Part shown: positions 41,247-50,685 of the stretch, piece after piece | Position numbering within the stretch: the first letter of the stretch is position 1 | How the letters are laid out: the number at the start of each line of letters is the position of its first letter | NCBI GenBank assembly: GCA_002328185.1 | Contig: DCWQ01000029.1 | Coordinates: 65,489-129,488 of the forward strand | Direction of reading: 5' to 3' | Origin: Dehalococcoidia bacterium UBA2158 | GTDB taxonomy: Bacteria > Chloroflexota > Dehalococcoidia > Lucifugimonadales > UBA3495 | DNA length: 64,000 bases | The notes under the pieces: model-generated | Database searches by the model: none | The model's input: only the letters and a program-made list of their open reading frames with translations | Told to the model about the DNA's origin: nothing | Program-made: the position numbers and the translations under genes

Positions 41247-42821
41247 TTAGGCCGGAGCTACAAACTCGACGGCGCGCTCCGCCATCATGAGGACCGTAGC
41301 ATGGCTGCCACCTGACCTGGTGATCTTTGGCTTCACCGACGCATCGACCACCGACAACCCAGTTACTCCCTTGACTTGGCAGTATTGATCGACAACCGCC
41401 ATCGGGTCGGAGTCGGGCCCCATCTTGCAGGTCCCGGATACGTGCCTGGCCGTTCCAACAGTCTGGGCTATGTAAAGGTCCAAAGCGTCGTCATTGCCCA
41501 GAATGTCATCTGTCGGGTGGAGCCGGCGATCGCATACATCTTTGTAGGCGCCGGTCTCGAGGAAATCAGCCGCCTTCCTTATACCTTCCCGCACCCGGCG
41601 TTTGTCATTCTGGTCCTGGAGATAGCGATAATTGAAGGTGGGTTGTACAGAGGGATCATCGGACGCAAGGTTGACGTATCCCGAGCCGTCGGGTAACCCA
41701 AGGGTAATCGAGATTCTTGCCACCCGGTCTGCAGGGACTTCGTCATTCAGGAATTTGGTCCGCAGACCGGGGACGCGCTCTGGCCGCTCGTCGACCATCG
41801 GCGTGGTCCTCATCAACATGTCGTTGACTTCGCTGGACCCGTCGGATGTGTAGTGCAGGCCAAAGTGGACCCCATCGACGTCGCCAAAGAGGGACAACCC
41901 GTCTTTGACCTTGAAGGTAACCTGGGCGCTCAGATGGTTCATCAAGTTCTGTCCGACTCCGGGAAGGTCCTGAATGACCGGAATACCGAATTGCTCAAGC
42001 TGGTCCGCGGGGCCAATCCCCGACAGCATCAGCAGTTGAGGCGATTTGATAGCCCCGGCACTCAACACAACACGTTCGGCTTCAATGGTGAAGATCTCGC
42101 CGCCGCTTTCTACTTCCACGCCAACGGCCCTCTTGTTTTCAATCAACACCTTCCTGGCCAATACCCCTCCCCTCACCGTCAGGTTAAGACGGTGACGCAT
42201 GGGGTTTAAGTGGGTGATCGCGGCGCTCATCCGCCAGCCGTCCAGGTTGTTCGACGGCCACACGCCTACGCCCGCGGGATTTGGGCCGTTGGTATCCTCA
42301 ACCGCCCCGTAACCCTCATCCAAACAGGCTGCGTGGAACGCCTTTTGTATGTCTGGCGTTGGTCCGGTCTGGCGACGCCTTACCGGTATCGGACCGTCGG
42401 TCCCATGAAAATCGTCCCGGATGTCTAGGTCGTGTTCGGATTTCCTGAAGAACGGCAAGACTTTGTCATAAGACCATTGGTCGTTGCCCATGGCAGCCCA
42501 TGAATCGAAATCCTCAGGCAAACCTCTCTGCATAGCCGCGCCATTGATGGACGACCCTCCCCCAATCACCTTTCCCTGGGCTACGTGTATCTCCCCTTGC
42601 TCCTCGGTGGCCGTTCCCTGCAGGGCCCAGTTGTGTTCCGAATCCGGGGATTCGGCATAACCTGTGGTCGCGTATTTGATCTCGTCGGGAAGGATGTCTG
42701 TATTCGGGTAGTCCGTCCCGGCTTCCAGCAATAAGATAGAGGTATTCGCGTTCTCGGCCAATCTACCGGCCAACACTGACCCGGCGGCGCCACCTCCGAC
42801 AATCACAACATCGTATTTCAT
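41247..42821 (-). CDS. GMC-family oxidoreductase (choline dehydrogenase-like)
   Basis: A 524-residue FAD enzyme. It begins with the dinucleotide-binding motif DVVIVGGGAAGSVLAGRLAE, has the GMC signature GKVIGGGSSINGAAMQRG, and LSAGAIKSPQLLMLSGIGP in the middle. The C-terminus holds GTARHVSGTCKMGPDSDPMAVVD with the catalytic His, and PKITRSGGSHATVLMMAERA with the second position His-like. The family oxidises alcohols, including choline. GGGAGAACCC precedes the ATG. It is the first gene of the minus-strand series that ends with the selenoprotein. A choline/betaine theme would suit a GrdB-like partner, but this is inference. Confidence 0.92.
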   Translation of the reverse strand: MKYDVVIVGGGAAGSVLAGRLAENANTSILLLEAGTDYPNTDILPDEIKYATTGYAESPDSEHNWALQGTATEEQGEIHVAQGKVIGGGSSINGAAMQRGLPEDFDSWAAMGNDQWSYDKVLPFFRKSEHDLDIRDDFHGTDGPIPVRRRQTGPTPDIQKAFHAACLDEGYGAVEDTNGPNPAGVGVWPSNNLDGWRMSAAITHLNPMRHRLNLTVRGGVLARKVLIENKRAVGVEVESGGEIFTIEAERVVLSAGAIKSPQLLMLSGIGPADQLEQFGIPVIQDLPGVGQNLMNHLSAQVTFKVKDGLSLFGDVDGVHFGLHYTSDGSSEVNDMLMRTTPMVDERPERVPGLRTKFLNDEVPADRVARISITLGLPDGSGYVNLASDDPSVQPTFNYRYLQDQNDKRRVREGIRKAADFLETGAYKDVCDRRLHPTDDILGNDDALDLYIAQTVGTARHVSGTCKMGPDSDPMAVVDQYCQVKGVTGLSVVDASVKPKITRSGGSHATVLMMAERAVEFVAPA

Positions 42822-42972
42822 GGGTTCTCCCTGATTTATTTGTCATCTGGATTAGGACCTTCCAGATACCACTGATACCCAAAATGGGTTTATGTCTCGG
42901 TGATACTACACTGAGACCAATTATCGGGCAACAAACGGACAGATAGCGTCAATGTAAAGGTCAGGCGTTTTA

Positions 42973-43383
42973 CTATTTGGACCCCGGTTCCTTCTCTACG
43001 ACGTGGAGGTACATGAAAGCGCCGCTCAGAAGAGTGGCGTCTTCGCAGTGGCCGCCGATCATTTCACCTGAAGGCCGGGCGGCGGCAATGTGAATGTGCA
43101 CCCGAAGGGCGCCTTCCGGCAAGGGTTGGATGTACCCTTCCGCACTAACTACCTCCAGGGTTTCGTTCAACACGTGCCGTTGGAATTCAGGCGAGCCTTC
43201 TTCCCAGCTACAAAGGTTTCGCAGCTTCAGTTCACTCAAACTCCCGATGCAGGACGTTACGATAGCTTCTCTGATGCCCTCTGCCTGCGCCAGTGATTCG
43301 AGGGTGCTGACCAAGGACTCCCCAGCTAGAAATTTTCTGTACAGGATGCCTGAGGCTTTCGTTTCCCATTCTTGAATTGCCAT
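42973..43383 (-). CDS. PPC (DUF296) domain protein
   Basis: A 136-residue PPC/DUF296 protein, the small domain that in plants follows AT-hooks and in bacteria stands alone. Conserved parts are FLAGESLVSTLESLAQ, IVTSCIGSLSELKLR, LEVVSAEGYI and HIHIAAARPSGEMIGGHC. The paired His residues could bind metal. Its bacterial function is not known, and DNA binding is only by analogy. AGGAGAATTA precedes the ATG, and a TATACT hexamer on the minus strand at 43416-43421 is a possible -10. It is divergent from the dipeptidase gene. Confidence 0.85.
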   Translation of the reverse strand: MAIQEWETKASGILYRKFLAGESLVSTLESLAQAEGIREAIVTSCIGSLSELKLRNLCSWEEGSPEFQRHVLNETLEVVSAEGYIQPLPEGALRVHIHIAAARPSGEMIGGHCEDATLLSGAFMYLHVVEKEPGSK

Positions 43384-43526
43384 TAATTCTCCTGGGGCCT
43401 AGACGTATGGTGGCTAGTATAGCCCGGCGGGTTTCCGATGGGAGTGCCTGTGTGTACAATCCCCAGGGCGTGGCGGTTCAGGTAATCCTCGAGGGCGCCC
43501 CCGGCACGGCAAAAGGAGCAACCAAG

Positions 43527-44624
43527 ATGGTGGCGAACTCTATCCCACTGGCAAAACAGGTTATCCAGGGCCGGCCGGTAGCTGTTCCTCTCGGTAATGA
43601 GCAGGAGAGTAGATTTCAGCGTCTGGTCGAAGAGACGACCATGATCGACCTCCATGAGCACCCGATGGTGAAGCCGGAAGATCCCAGCCGACTCTTGGAG
43701 TACCTGCGCGGCGACGTCCACGAGTGGGGCTACGAGGCGATACGCCACGGAGGGTTTACAGCGGTTGGGACGGCCAATGTCTTTCGGGGCATGGTGAACA
43801 CCGACGAGATGTCCTTCATTCGGTTCGAAGACCTTTTGGACGAGATCGGCATGATGCTCTCAGATGTCGGCCGTCATGGCGGGGTTGTCAAAGTCGGCAA
43901 CGCTGACGAGATCGAAGCGGCAAAGCGGCAAGACCAGGTGGGTATCTTGCCAACGGTGGAGCACTTGGCCATCGGCAGCGAGTTGCAGCGTCTGGACGTG
44001 CTCTACAGCGCCGGCGTCAGGCTGGCAGGGCTCACCTACCGACGTAAGAACTATATCGGGGACGGCCACCTGGAGCGCAACGACGGCGGGCTGAGCCTGT
44101 TCGGAATCGAGGTCATTAAGAGGATGAACGATCTGGGTATGGTGGTCGACTTGTCCCACGCGTCTTTCAAGACGGCCATGGACGCCATAGAGTGCTCCCA
44201 GACGCCCGTGTGCTTCAGCCACGACGGGTCATACACTCTCGGCCAGCAACAGGGTGGCGGAGAGTATGCTTCGGGACGCCTGAGGAGAGACGAGGAGTTG
44301 GTCGCCTGCGCGCAAAAAGGCGGAATCATCGGGGTCACCGTCGCGCCGTCGGTGATCAGTAGCTGGGGATCCACTCTGAGCATCGATCGTTTGCTGGATC
44401 ACTACGATTACATGGTGAACTTGCTGGGCATCGACCACGTAGCCATCGGCACAGATTCCAGCATAGGGGAGAGAAGCTCGGGCTTTGTCACCGGCGTCGA
44501 ATCCATCGCAGAAGCGAAGAACATCATTCGCGGGCTAATCACCCGGGGTTACTCCGATGCCGACATCATAAAGATCACCGGCGGCAACGCACTGGTATTC
44601 TTTCGCAGGGTCATGGGCGGGTAG
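43527..44624 (+). CDS. Membrane dipeptidase (M19) family protein
   Basis: A 365-residue amidohydrolase-fold enzyme of the renal dipeptidase family. Zinc-site motifs are MIDLHEHPM (HxH-like), the bridging Glu in ILPTVEHLAIG, VDLSHASFKTAMDA and CFSHDG with His ligands, and HVAIGTDSSIG with the Asp. The C-terminal IIKITGGNALVFFRRVM is typical of the family. These enzymes hydrolyse dipeptides, often with dehydro- or D-residues, and some act on other amides. The first ligand motif HEH in place of HxD-type HTD is slightly unusual. The frame is open from 43377, but ATG at 43527 after AAAGGAG is clearly the start. Confidence 0.88.
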   Translation: MVANSIPLAKQVIQGRPVAVPLGNEQESRFQRLVEETTMIDLHEHPMVKPEDPSRLLEYLRGDVHEWGYEAIRHGGFTAVGTANVFRGMVNTDEMSFIRFEDLLDEIGMMLSDVGRHGGVVKVGNADEIEAAKRQDQVGILPTVEHLAIGSELQRLDVLYSAGVRLAGLTYRRKNYIGDGHLERNDGGLSLFGIEVIKRMNDLGMVVDLSHASFKTAMDAIECSQTPVCFSHDGSYTLGQQQGGGEYASGRLRRDEELVACAQKGGIIGVTVAPSVISSWGSTLSIDRLLDHYDYMVNLLGIDHVAIGTDSSIGERSSGFVTGVESIAEAKNIIRGLITRGYSDADIIKITGGNALVFFRRVMGG

Positions 44625-45834
44625 CCTGGTTCTTTGCCCGTTAAAAGCTCACCGAGCTCTTCTCTTTATGAACCTAGCCCAAATCGCTAGGTGTGAATTT
44701 TCCTGATATGTGCGTTTGTGAGGTGTTGCACTTTGATAACACGGGCCAGACCTCTCAACTGAGGAGTCAGTACATCCATGCACGTGGGACGGCTCAACAG
44801 ATTTCAGTATAACCCTTAATCAAACATACCAAACCTATCAGGCATCACCATCGACCGTATTATTCCTCGCTCATTGAAATACCCAACTTTGAAACGGAGA
44901 TTCTGATATGGCTGAACAAAATATCGATTGGCAATCGGTTTCACGGTCGCTAAAGCAACCAGCAGCCAGTTGGATAACGCTCGAGAAACCGAGATTAGCC
45001 TGATGATTACCCAATCCGGAATCAATCTAGTATTGATGTCTCCAGATGCCGGCGCTACGCGGATACGATGCCCTGGAAGTTTCTGATCCAGGCTATCTTG
45101 AATCAAACTCCCCGCTTGTGCGGAGATCTCTACATTCAGTTTCACCAGGGGTTCAAACAGGCTTTGGATGAACTTGGATTTCATCTGATGACAGGCCGGA
45201 GCCGTGACGGCAGGCGGATGATTAGTCGGCTTCGGGACTATCCGACGATAACTTCACAATCATTGAGAGTTCCTGGCCAAGCATCAGCGTGCCAACCCTG
45301 CTTAAGACGAGGTAATCATGCATTTGCGAACATTGAGATATGGGAACGCCTTTTCCGAGCGGAGGCGGAAACCGATAATGATGCTCTCTTTCGAGAGCAT
45401 ATAAAAAGGCTGGATTTGCCCCACAAACCCGAGTTGCTGATAGATGGCACGATCTTGGTGATGCGAGCTTGTGAAGCCTATTGGACATTGGACCAAAGAG
45501 ATCTATAGGAATTCGGCCGCTTTCTGGATATGCAGTGGTACGATCCCCCCGACACGACCGAAACCCGCCCCGTGTATACGCTTAATATCTTTGAGTTTGT
45601 ATTGGTACGGGTCATTTAGGTGGTTGTGGCCGCGGTATTAACTGGGATGCGCAGGCGAAACAGGAAGCACCCAGACAAACTTAAAGGGCCATCGGTCTGA
45701 CTAGTTGGTGGCCCTTTGTCAAAGCTTCAACCGTTTTGATTGTAACCGCCACTATTAACCTGATATCGGTGGTTTTACGTTAAGCCTATGATGATCTAAC
45801 ACGGTTTTCCTGTTGCTAATTAGAGCACAAATTT
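44625..45834. other. About 1.2 kb without a supported gene
   Basis: The base composition drops in GC from here on. Open frames on both strands (for example 44816-45184 minus and 45068-45508 plus) overlap each other, lack ribosome sites and resemble no family I know. They could be remnants of a displaced gene. A hairpin at 45683-45717 is listed separately. The promoter of the metzincin gene should lie at the right-hand end. Confidence 0.4.
45683..45717. terminator. Hairpin, possible terminator
   Basis: AAAGGGCCA (45683-45691) pairs with TGGCCCTTT at 45709-45717 across a 17-nt loop. No long T-run follows on either strand, and no gene clearly ends here, so a terminator role is only possible. 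Confidence 0.3.
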
Positions 45835-47427
45835 ATGATCAAGAATGTTCTCCCTTGGGCGATCTCAGGTATAGCCTTGGTTTGTTGCGTTGCGACAATC
45901 TATTCTTTAATGGCCTATCGTGATGTTGTGAATAAGATAGTCGCATCAGAAGAATCTTCTGATCTAGAAGATTATGGTCAGGCTATAACAATACTCGAAT
46001 CGGCAATGACTAGTTCGATCGTTAAATTCTTTGGAGTAAAACGGAAGACTCTTGAAGACCTGTCGACCGCTGCCGCTACTCGAGAGGTAGACAAAAGACA
46101 TTTTGAGGATGGGCTAAATGCCGGTTCCGATGACTTATTAGACGGCATCAATAAACTCTCTGAAATCGCCAGAGATTCTCGCTATTTTGACCAGTCCCAG
46201 ATCAAGATAGGCGAGTTTCGATTACAACTTTTGGAATTGGAACTAGATTCGGCTGACGAGAAAACAAAAAAAGCAGAAGAAGAGATTAAGCTACTATTAA
46301 TTTCGAACAAGGCGCTAGAAACAACTTTAAATCAAGAGACTGAATCGAAACTTGCAGCAGAAAGCGCAGCTAGCATGGCGAACCAACGGGCAGACGATGA
46401 AGCCACCGCTAAGAGGTCCGCCCAACAGCAAGCCGCTGATCAAGAGCTGCTCGCTCAAGAAGAGGCAGCAGGCAAGAAGTTAGCCCAACAACAAGCCGCT
46501 GATCAGGAACAGATCGCTCAAGAAGAAGGTGCAGCCAAGAGGGTAGCCCAGCAGGAAGCCGCAGAACAGGCTGCCTTTGCCAAACAGATAGAAAAAGACC
46601 GAATCCTGCTTCTAGCGGATACCCATCCTATGATCCAAGCGGTCGTTTCTGGTGAACTAAAATTTTATTTCGAACCATTGCCGTGGTATGCAGCTCCAGA
46701 AGTATCTTCAGGAGTTGAAGAAATTGCCCAATCATTATCAGAGTGGAATCCATATAACGCGACCATGAGAAGAGTTTATTCCACCTCCAATGCTGATCTA
46801 GTAATTACTTGGGTCAAAGATTACGGCACCCATGTGCTCGGCGAAGCTATATATAAATCTCACATTAAGGTCGGTTTGGGAACCGAAAATTGCATAGGCG
46901 ATTGGATGGCATTTGATTCGAATACCTTGAAAAAAGTGCTATGGCATGAGATAGGGCATACTATGGGCTATTCCCACAGTTCCAATCCAACTAATGTGAT
47001 GTACCACAATACCGCGACCCATTTTTTTGTAGAACAGGACATCTCCGAAGCTATAGCTTCTGGTTGGTATATGACATTCCCCCTTTGCGGATCAGGTCAA
47101 TATTTTTATTCGTTCGAATCAGAGAATTCATACGAGGGTTTTGACATATATGTACTTCCGCCTGGAACGGATGGGGCAACGGTCAATTCTGGTGGTCTTG
47201 TTTACACGGATTGCGGATCGACAGGAATTGCCTCCTATAGCAACTCGTGCAACGTGAGCTTTGGGGCATCTATATACATTTCACCAACTCATTATTACAA
47301 CGGAGTAACCATCACTGGAAAAGTAATCACTCCAGATGAATCTGTCTGGCCTGATATGGAATGGGATGCGTCGGTTTTTGAATACGAAGCATCAGACTTG
47401 CTCTACTACCGTGATTTCTTTCGATAA
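45835..47427 (+). CDS. Membrane-anchored metzincin protease with coiled coil
   Basis: A 530-residue protein in four parts. Residues 6-28 are one membrane helix (LPWAISGIALVCCVATIYSL). Residues about 130-255 form an Ala/Gln/Glu-rich coiled coil with 21-residue tandem repeats (195-251). Residues about 265-400 are a matrixin-like metalloprotease: HEIGHTMGYSH at 371-381 supplies the three zinc His residues and the Glu, and NPTNVMYH holds the Met-turn at Met389. The last 110 residues are a beta-rich, aromatic-rich domain with four cysteines, not recognised. The catalytic part would be outside the cell. Base and codon use are more AT-rich than in neighbours, suggesting transfer. No clear ribosome site precedes the ATG. 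Confidence 0.8.
   Translation: MIKNVLPWAISGIALVCCVATIYSLMAYRDVVNKIVASEESSDLEDYGQAITILESAMTSSIVKFFGVKRKTLEDLSTAAATREVDKRHFEDGLNAGSDDLLDGINKLSEIARDSRYFDQSQIKIGEFRLQLLELELDSADEKTKKAEEEIKLLLISNKALETTLNQETESKLAAESAASMANQRADDEATAKRSAQQQAADQELLAQEEAAGKKLAQQQAADQEQIAQEEGAAKRVAQQEAAEQAAFAKQIEKDRILLLADTHPMIQAVVSGELKFYFEPLPWYAAPEVSSGVEEIAQSLSEWNPYNATMRRVYSTSNADLVITWVKDYGTHVLGEAIYKSHIKVGLGTENCIGDWMAFDSNTLKKVLWHEIGHTMGYSHSSNPTNVMYHNTATHFFVEQDISEAIASGWYMTFPLCGSGQYFYSFESENSYEGFDIYVLPPGTDGATVNSGGLVYTDCGSTGIASYSNSCNVSFGASIYISPTHYYNGVTITGKVITPDESVWPDMEWDASVFEYEASDLLYYRDFFR
46417..46587 (+). repeat. 63-bp in-frame tandem repeat in the coiled coil
   Basis: Two full 63-bp units and a part unit encode SAQQQAADQELLAQEEAAGKK, then the same pattern starting LAQQQAADQE, then VAQQEAAEQ. 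Each unit is 21 residues, that is three heptads, so adding or losing a unit would keep both frame and coiled-coil register. The number of copies may vary between strains. Confidence 0.8.
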
Positions 47428-48240
47428 GGCCTGTATCGCCTCAGGGAATCGGTATATCAGAGATTCCCACTGGCATGCGAAATCTGATCTGCATCAACAT
47501 TACTTTAGTGCAGTTGCACCGCAACAATGCCATCGACCATTGAGAGAGCGCGCGCGATTGAAATGGCGAACAATCAGGGGCAATCCTATATTAGTCACGA
47601 ACTTGGGAGATGTTTAATTTCGAGCATATCGGCCGAGGGAGTAGGCTCCGCAATCGTCGCCGTACAATCCAACGCCATCAGCAGGACGATGGACAGGAAG
47701 ACATGCACGATAAATGTTAGTGATAGGGTCGATAGGCAGCGCATGGTTAGTTAGAGCCAGGATAACTGTCTGGAGGCCGTTCCGGCATCCCTTCGTAACG
47801 ATCGCCACTACCCCAATCCGCGTTTAAGAATAATAATACAAATACCGCTACAATTACGATGAGGGAGATGGCGCTTCCTACGCCCCCAATCACTCTCTTT
47901 CGGCCCATAAGAGTCAACGTTTGGGGTTAGTTCTGGTGCCGCTCTCCGCTGTATGTTCCACGCGTGGCCACAGCTGAATAGCCCCACGCATTGAGCAACG
48001 CATTAGAGCGGTTACTGGTGCCGCAGGTGCCGCAGCAAGTGGCGGAGATGATACTTCGCCTCTCGCTATCTGCGCGTCCCGATATGCCGGCATTTATATT
48101 CCAAAGTTCCAGGCTACGTCCGGCGTTGCCGAAGAAGAAGCCGACGGCCCAAGGTTAAGGCAGCTAGGTATTAGACATCATCTCCACCCATGATTAATAT
48201 AATCTCCGACCGGAACCCTATTTCGAGTTTGGAGGCAGAC
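47428..48240. other. Intergenic stretch with possible small-gene remnants
   Basis: Apart from the small membrane ORF at 47747-47908 no gene is well supported. On the minus strand from about 48155 to 47928 one frame without a start codon reads GFFFGNAGRSLELWNINAG, ISGRADSERRSII and SATCCGTCGTSNRSNALLNAWG before a stop. It has protein-like composition, with a cysteine cluster, so it may be the tail of a decayed small protein. I do not recognise it. Confidence 0.3.
47747..47908 (-). CDS. Small single-pass membrane protein
   Basis: A 53-residue ORF beginning MGRKRVIGG, with one strongly hydrophobic helix (about residues 11-29, GSAISLIVIVAVFVLLFL), a short acidic segment and a Pro-rich C-terminus (MPERPPDSYPGSN). 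The basic residues before the helix and acidic ones after predict the C-terminus outside. No ribosome site is evident, which lowers confidence. Function unknown. Confidence 0.4.
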   Translation of the reverse strand: MGRKRVIGGVGSAISLIVIVAVFVLLFLNADWGSGDRYEGMPERPPDSYPGSN

Positions 48241-48531
48241 ATGGCCGCATACGTGATTGGCGCTATCCAAAGTGTAAACGACCCAACGGCTTTTTCAGAG
48301 TATCAAAATTTGGCCTTACCCACCTTGGCGAAATACTGTGGAACCGTCGTAATCGGGAGCACTAAAATCGAAGTGGCCGATGGGAATTGGTCGCCTACCG
48401 GCATGGTCGTGGTCGAGTTTGAAACCATGGCGAAAGCAAAGGAATGGTACAACTCTCCTGACTACAACCCGCTGGTATTGCGTCGAACTGCCTCAGCCGA
48501 CAGTGGGGTTATATTTGTAGACGGAGATTAA
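48241..48531 (+). CDS. DUF1330 family protein
   Basis: A 96-residue DUF1330 protein, a dimeric ferredoxin-like alpha/beta fold: AAYVIGAIQSVNDPTAFSEY, LAKYCGTVVIG and the family hallmark VVVEFETMAKAKEWYNSPDYNPLVLRR. Function is unknown in the family. The start is ATG at 48241, after GGAGGCAGAC, rather than 48190. It stands alone, with no same-strand gene within 1 kb downstream. Confidence 0.88.
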   Translation: MAAYVIGAIQSVNDPTAFSEYQNLALPTLAKYCGTVVIGSTKIEVADGNWSPTGMVVVEFETMAKAKEWYNSPDYNPLVLRRTASADSGVIFVDGD

Positions 48532-48792
48532 ACAATCGTAGTTTAACTATTGGCTGCTCCTAACCATTATGATTCGGGTTCTCATTTATTATCCGAAGCC
48601 TGTTGAACGGAATTTCGCATCCGAGGTATGGCGTACTTTAACCCCGCCACCTATGCCTTCCTCAAAGCTGAAGCCAGCTGCTTTGGAATGGTCCTGGTCT
48701 GGCTGAGTCCTCCACTACCCCACTAGTACCCCCACCCGGTATGGGACTCGCCGGGGATGTCTCTAATAGATGATTGGAGTGCCTAACATGCA

Positions 48793-50208
48793 TCATTGCA
48801 ACACCCCCGGCAATCTCTCCCCGAACAGTGACGCCGTCTCGAAAGCGTTGGCTAGTTGAAGTACACCGAAGTCATCGTGGTGACGTCCAACGATCTGCAA
48901 GCCCACTGGGAGTCCCTCAGGAGTAAACCCGCACGGCACGGATGCCGCTGGCAGACCAAGCGAACTGATGTAGTAGCATGACTTCATCCAGTCAATGTAT
49001 GTCTCCATCTGCACGCCGTTGATTTCGGTCGGATACTCGATTGTCACGTCGAACGGCGGAACCTGATTCACCGGCATAACCATAAACTCATAATTCTCCA
49101 TGAAGGCACAAACCCGGTTAAAATATGTGGATCGCATCTCCTCCGCCCTACCAACAATGCTTGCTGTTAGTTTTAAACCGGCCTCAATTTCGATGATCAC
49201 TGTGTCCTTGATCAAGTTGCGGTGCTCTTTTAGTAATTCTGCCCTGAGAGACGCTGCTCTCCACGCTCGCAGTGTCTTGAACACCTCGTCTGCGTTGCTG
49301 AAATCCGGAGCGGCCTGGTCGACTACACAGCCAAGCGATTCCAACACGCCTGCGGTGGTCTCAATTATCGAGGCGACTCTCGCATCTATCGGAAGACCGT
49401 TGAGGTCGGGTACGTATGCGATTCTCACTCCCGTGAAGTCTCTTCCGAGGGGGGCAGCAAAAGTTGCCCCGGGCTGGTCTATGGATATCGGGGAGCGATT
49501 GTCTGGCCCCGCTATGACGCTTAGAAAGAGAGCAACGTCCCCCACTGTACGTGCCATTGGACCCTGAACGCTGAGCGTATCCCACTCCAATGGCGAAACA
49601 GCCGGCACCCGTCCCGGGGACGGGCGAAATCCGACCACGTTGTTGAAGTTAGCTGGATTTCGCAATGACCCTCCGAGGTCGGTTCCATCAGCGAATGGCA
49701 ACATTCTACAGGCGAGCGAGACTCCCGCACCACCGCTGCTTCCGCCGCATGTCTTTGATGTGTCGTACGGGTTAAGTGTTGCGCCGAATACGGTGTTAAA
49801 TGTCTGAGAACCGGCACCGAACTCCGGGGTATTCGTTTTGCCAATGATTATGGCGCCGGCTTTCTTGGTTCGCTCGACAATTATCGCATCCTGATTGGGA
49901 ACGTTGTCCTTAAATATGGGAGATCCGAACGTAGTACGCATACCCTTGGTTGAAGTGAGGTCCTTCACCGCGGTGGGAAGTCCGTGAAGTGGCCCAATAT
50001 ATTCGCCTTTAGCAATCGCTGCGTCCGCCGCTTTGGCACTGTCCATCGCCCGGGCCGAGTGAAGAGTGATGATCGCGTTGACGGTTGAGTTGACACGCTC
50101 GATCTGCATCAAGTGCGCATCCATGACCTCGACTGCTGACAGTTCGCGATTGTGAATCTTGTCTCTCATTTCTCTGGCGGTCAGATAACAGATTTCGTTG
50201 CACGGCAT
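48793..50208 (-). CDS. Amidase signature family hydrolase
   Basis: A 471-residue amidase, the fourth in the window and the most diverged. Lys82 is in PTAVKDLTS, the cis-serine about Ser157 in CGGSSGGAGVS, and the nucleophile Ser181 in GTDLGGSLRNPA. The C-terminal PVGLQIVGRHHDDFGVLQLANAFE is the usual end of the family. ATG at 50208 after AAAGGATAATCAA is preferred over the upstream frame opening at 50325. The gene is alone, without gat partners. Substrate unknown. Confidence 0.92.
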   Translation of the reverse strand: MPCNEICYLTAREMRDKIHNRELSAVEVMDAHLMQIERVNSTVNAIITLHSARAMDSAKAADAAIAKGEYIGPLHGLPTAVKDLTSTKGMRTTFGSPIFKDNVPNQDAIIVERTKKAGAIIIGKTNTPEFGAGSQTFNTVFGATLNPYDTSKTCGGSSGGAGVSLACRMLPFADGTDLGGSLRNPANFNNVVGFRPSPGRVPAVSPLEWDTLSVQGPMARTVGDVALFLSVIAGPDNRSPISIDQPGATFAAPLGRDFTGVRIAYVPDLNGLPIDARVASIIETTAGVLESLGCVVDQAAPDFSNADEVFKTLRAWRAASLRAELLKEHRNLIKDTVIIEIEAGLKLTASIVGRAEEMRSTYFNRVCAFMENYEFMVMPVNQVPPFDVTIEYPTEINGVQMETYIDWMKSCYYISSLGLPAASVPCGFTPEGLPVGLQIVGRHHDDFGVLQLANAFETASLFGERLPGVLQ

Positions 50209-50685
50209 TTGATTATCCTTTGACCAAGTTTGGGTGAATTCGGCGGTCGAGCCGGGAAACCCTTCACGACTCCTGTTAACAGATAAACGGTGGCGATGAT
50301 GAGTGCGTGCACGAAGCAGTATCATCGGTCATTCCGATTTGGCTCGAGCCGGCGAGGTGCATGACCTAGATATCTTCGTTCCAGCTTCGAACGGAGATTA
50401 ACCTGTCATTCTCGGGCCTCCGATACCCATACCCATACCCATAAAATATGCTGCCACAGTGCCTTCCCGATGGGGTGTCAATGGAATAAGAGAAGCCTCG
50501 TAGAAAACAATCAGAGGGGGCTTCTAACGTAGGACTTAACCATTGATTGACGGAGTACGGAGCATAACAATTTTCGAGTGCGTTGCCATGCCTAATGTGA
50601 AATGGTGCCACTTGTTGCTAGTTGGTGAAACGTCTGGTCACATTTGGGCCCTATTTTAGACCCAAAATTTACGTCTAATAATTGA
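50209..50685. other. Intergenic stretch with short tandem repeat
   Basis: No gene is supported. Around 50427-50444 a 6-bp unit (ATACCC) is repeated three times. The amidase promoter should lie near 50210-50330. Nothing else recognisable was seen. Confidence 0.4.

Noticed and set aside
45068..45508. 146-residue plus-strand frame in the gene-poor stretch
   Set aside because: No ribosome site, no family resemblance, and overlap with opposite-strand frames of similar quality.
50427..50444. CRISPR-like or minisatellite array
   Set aside because: Only three copies of a 6-bp unit, with no spacers.
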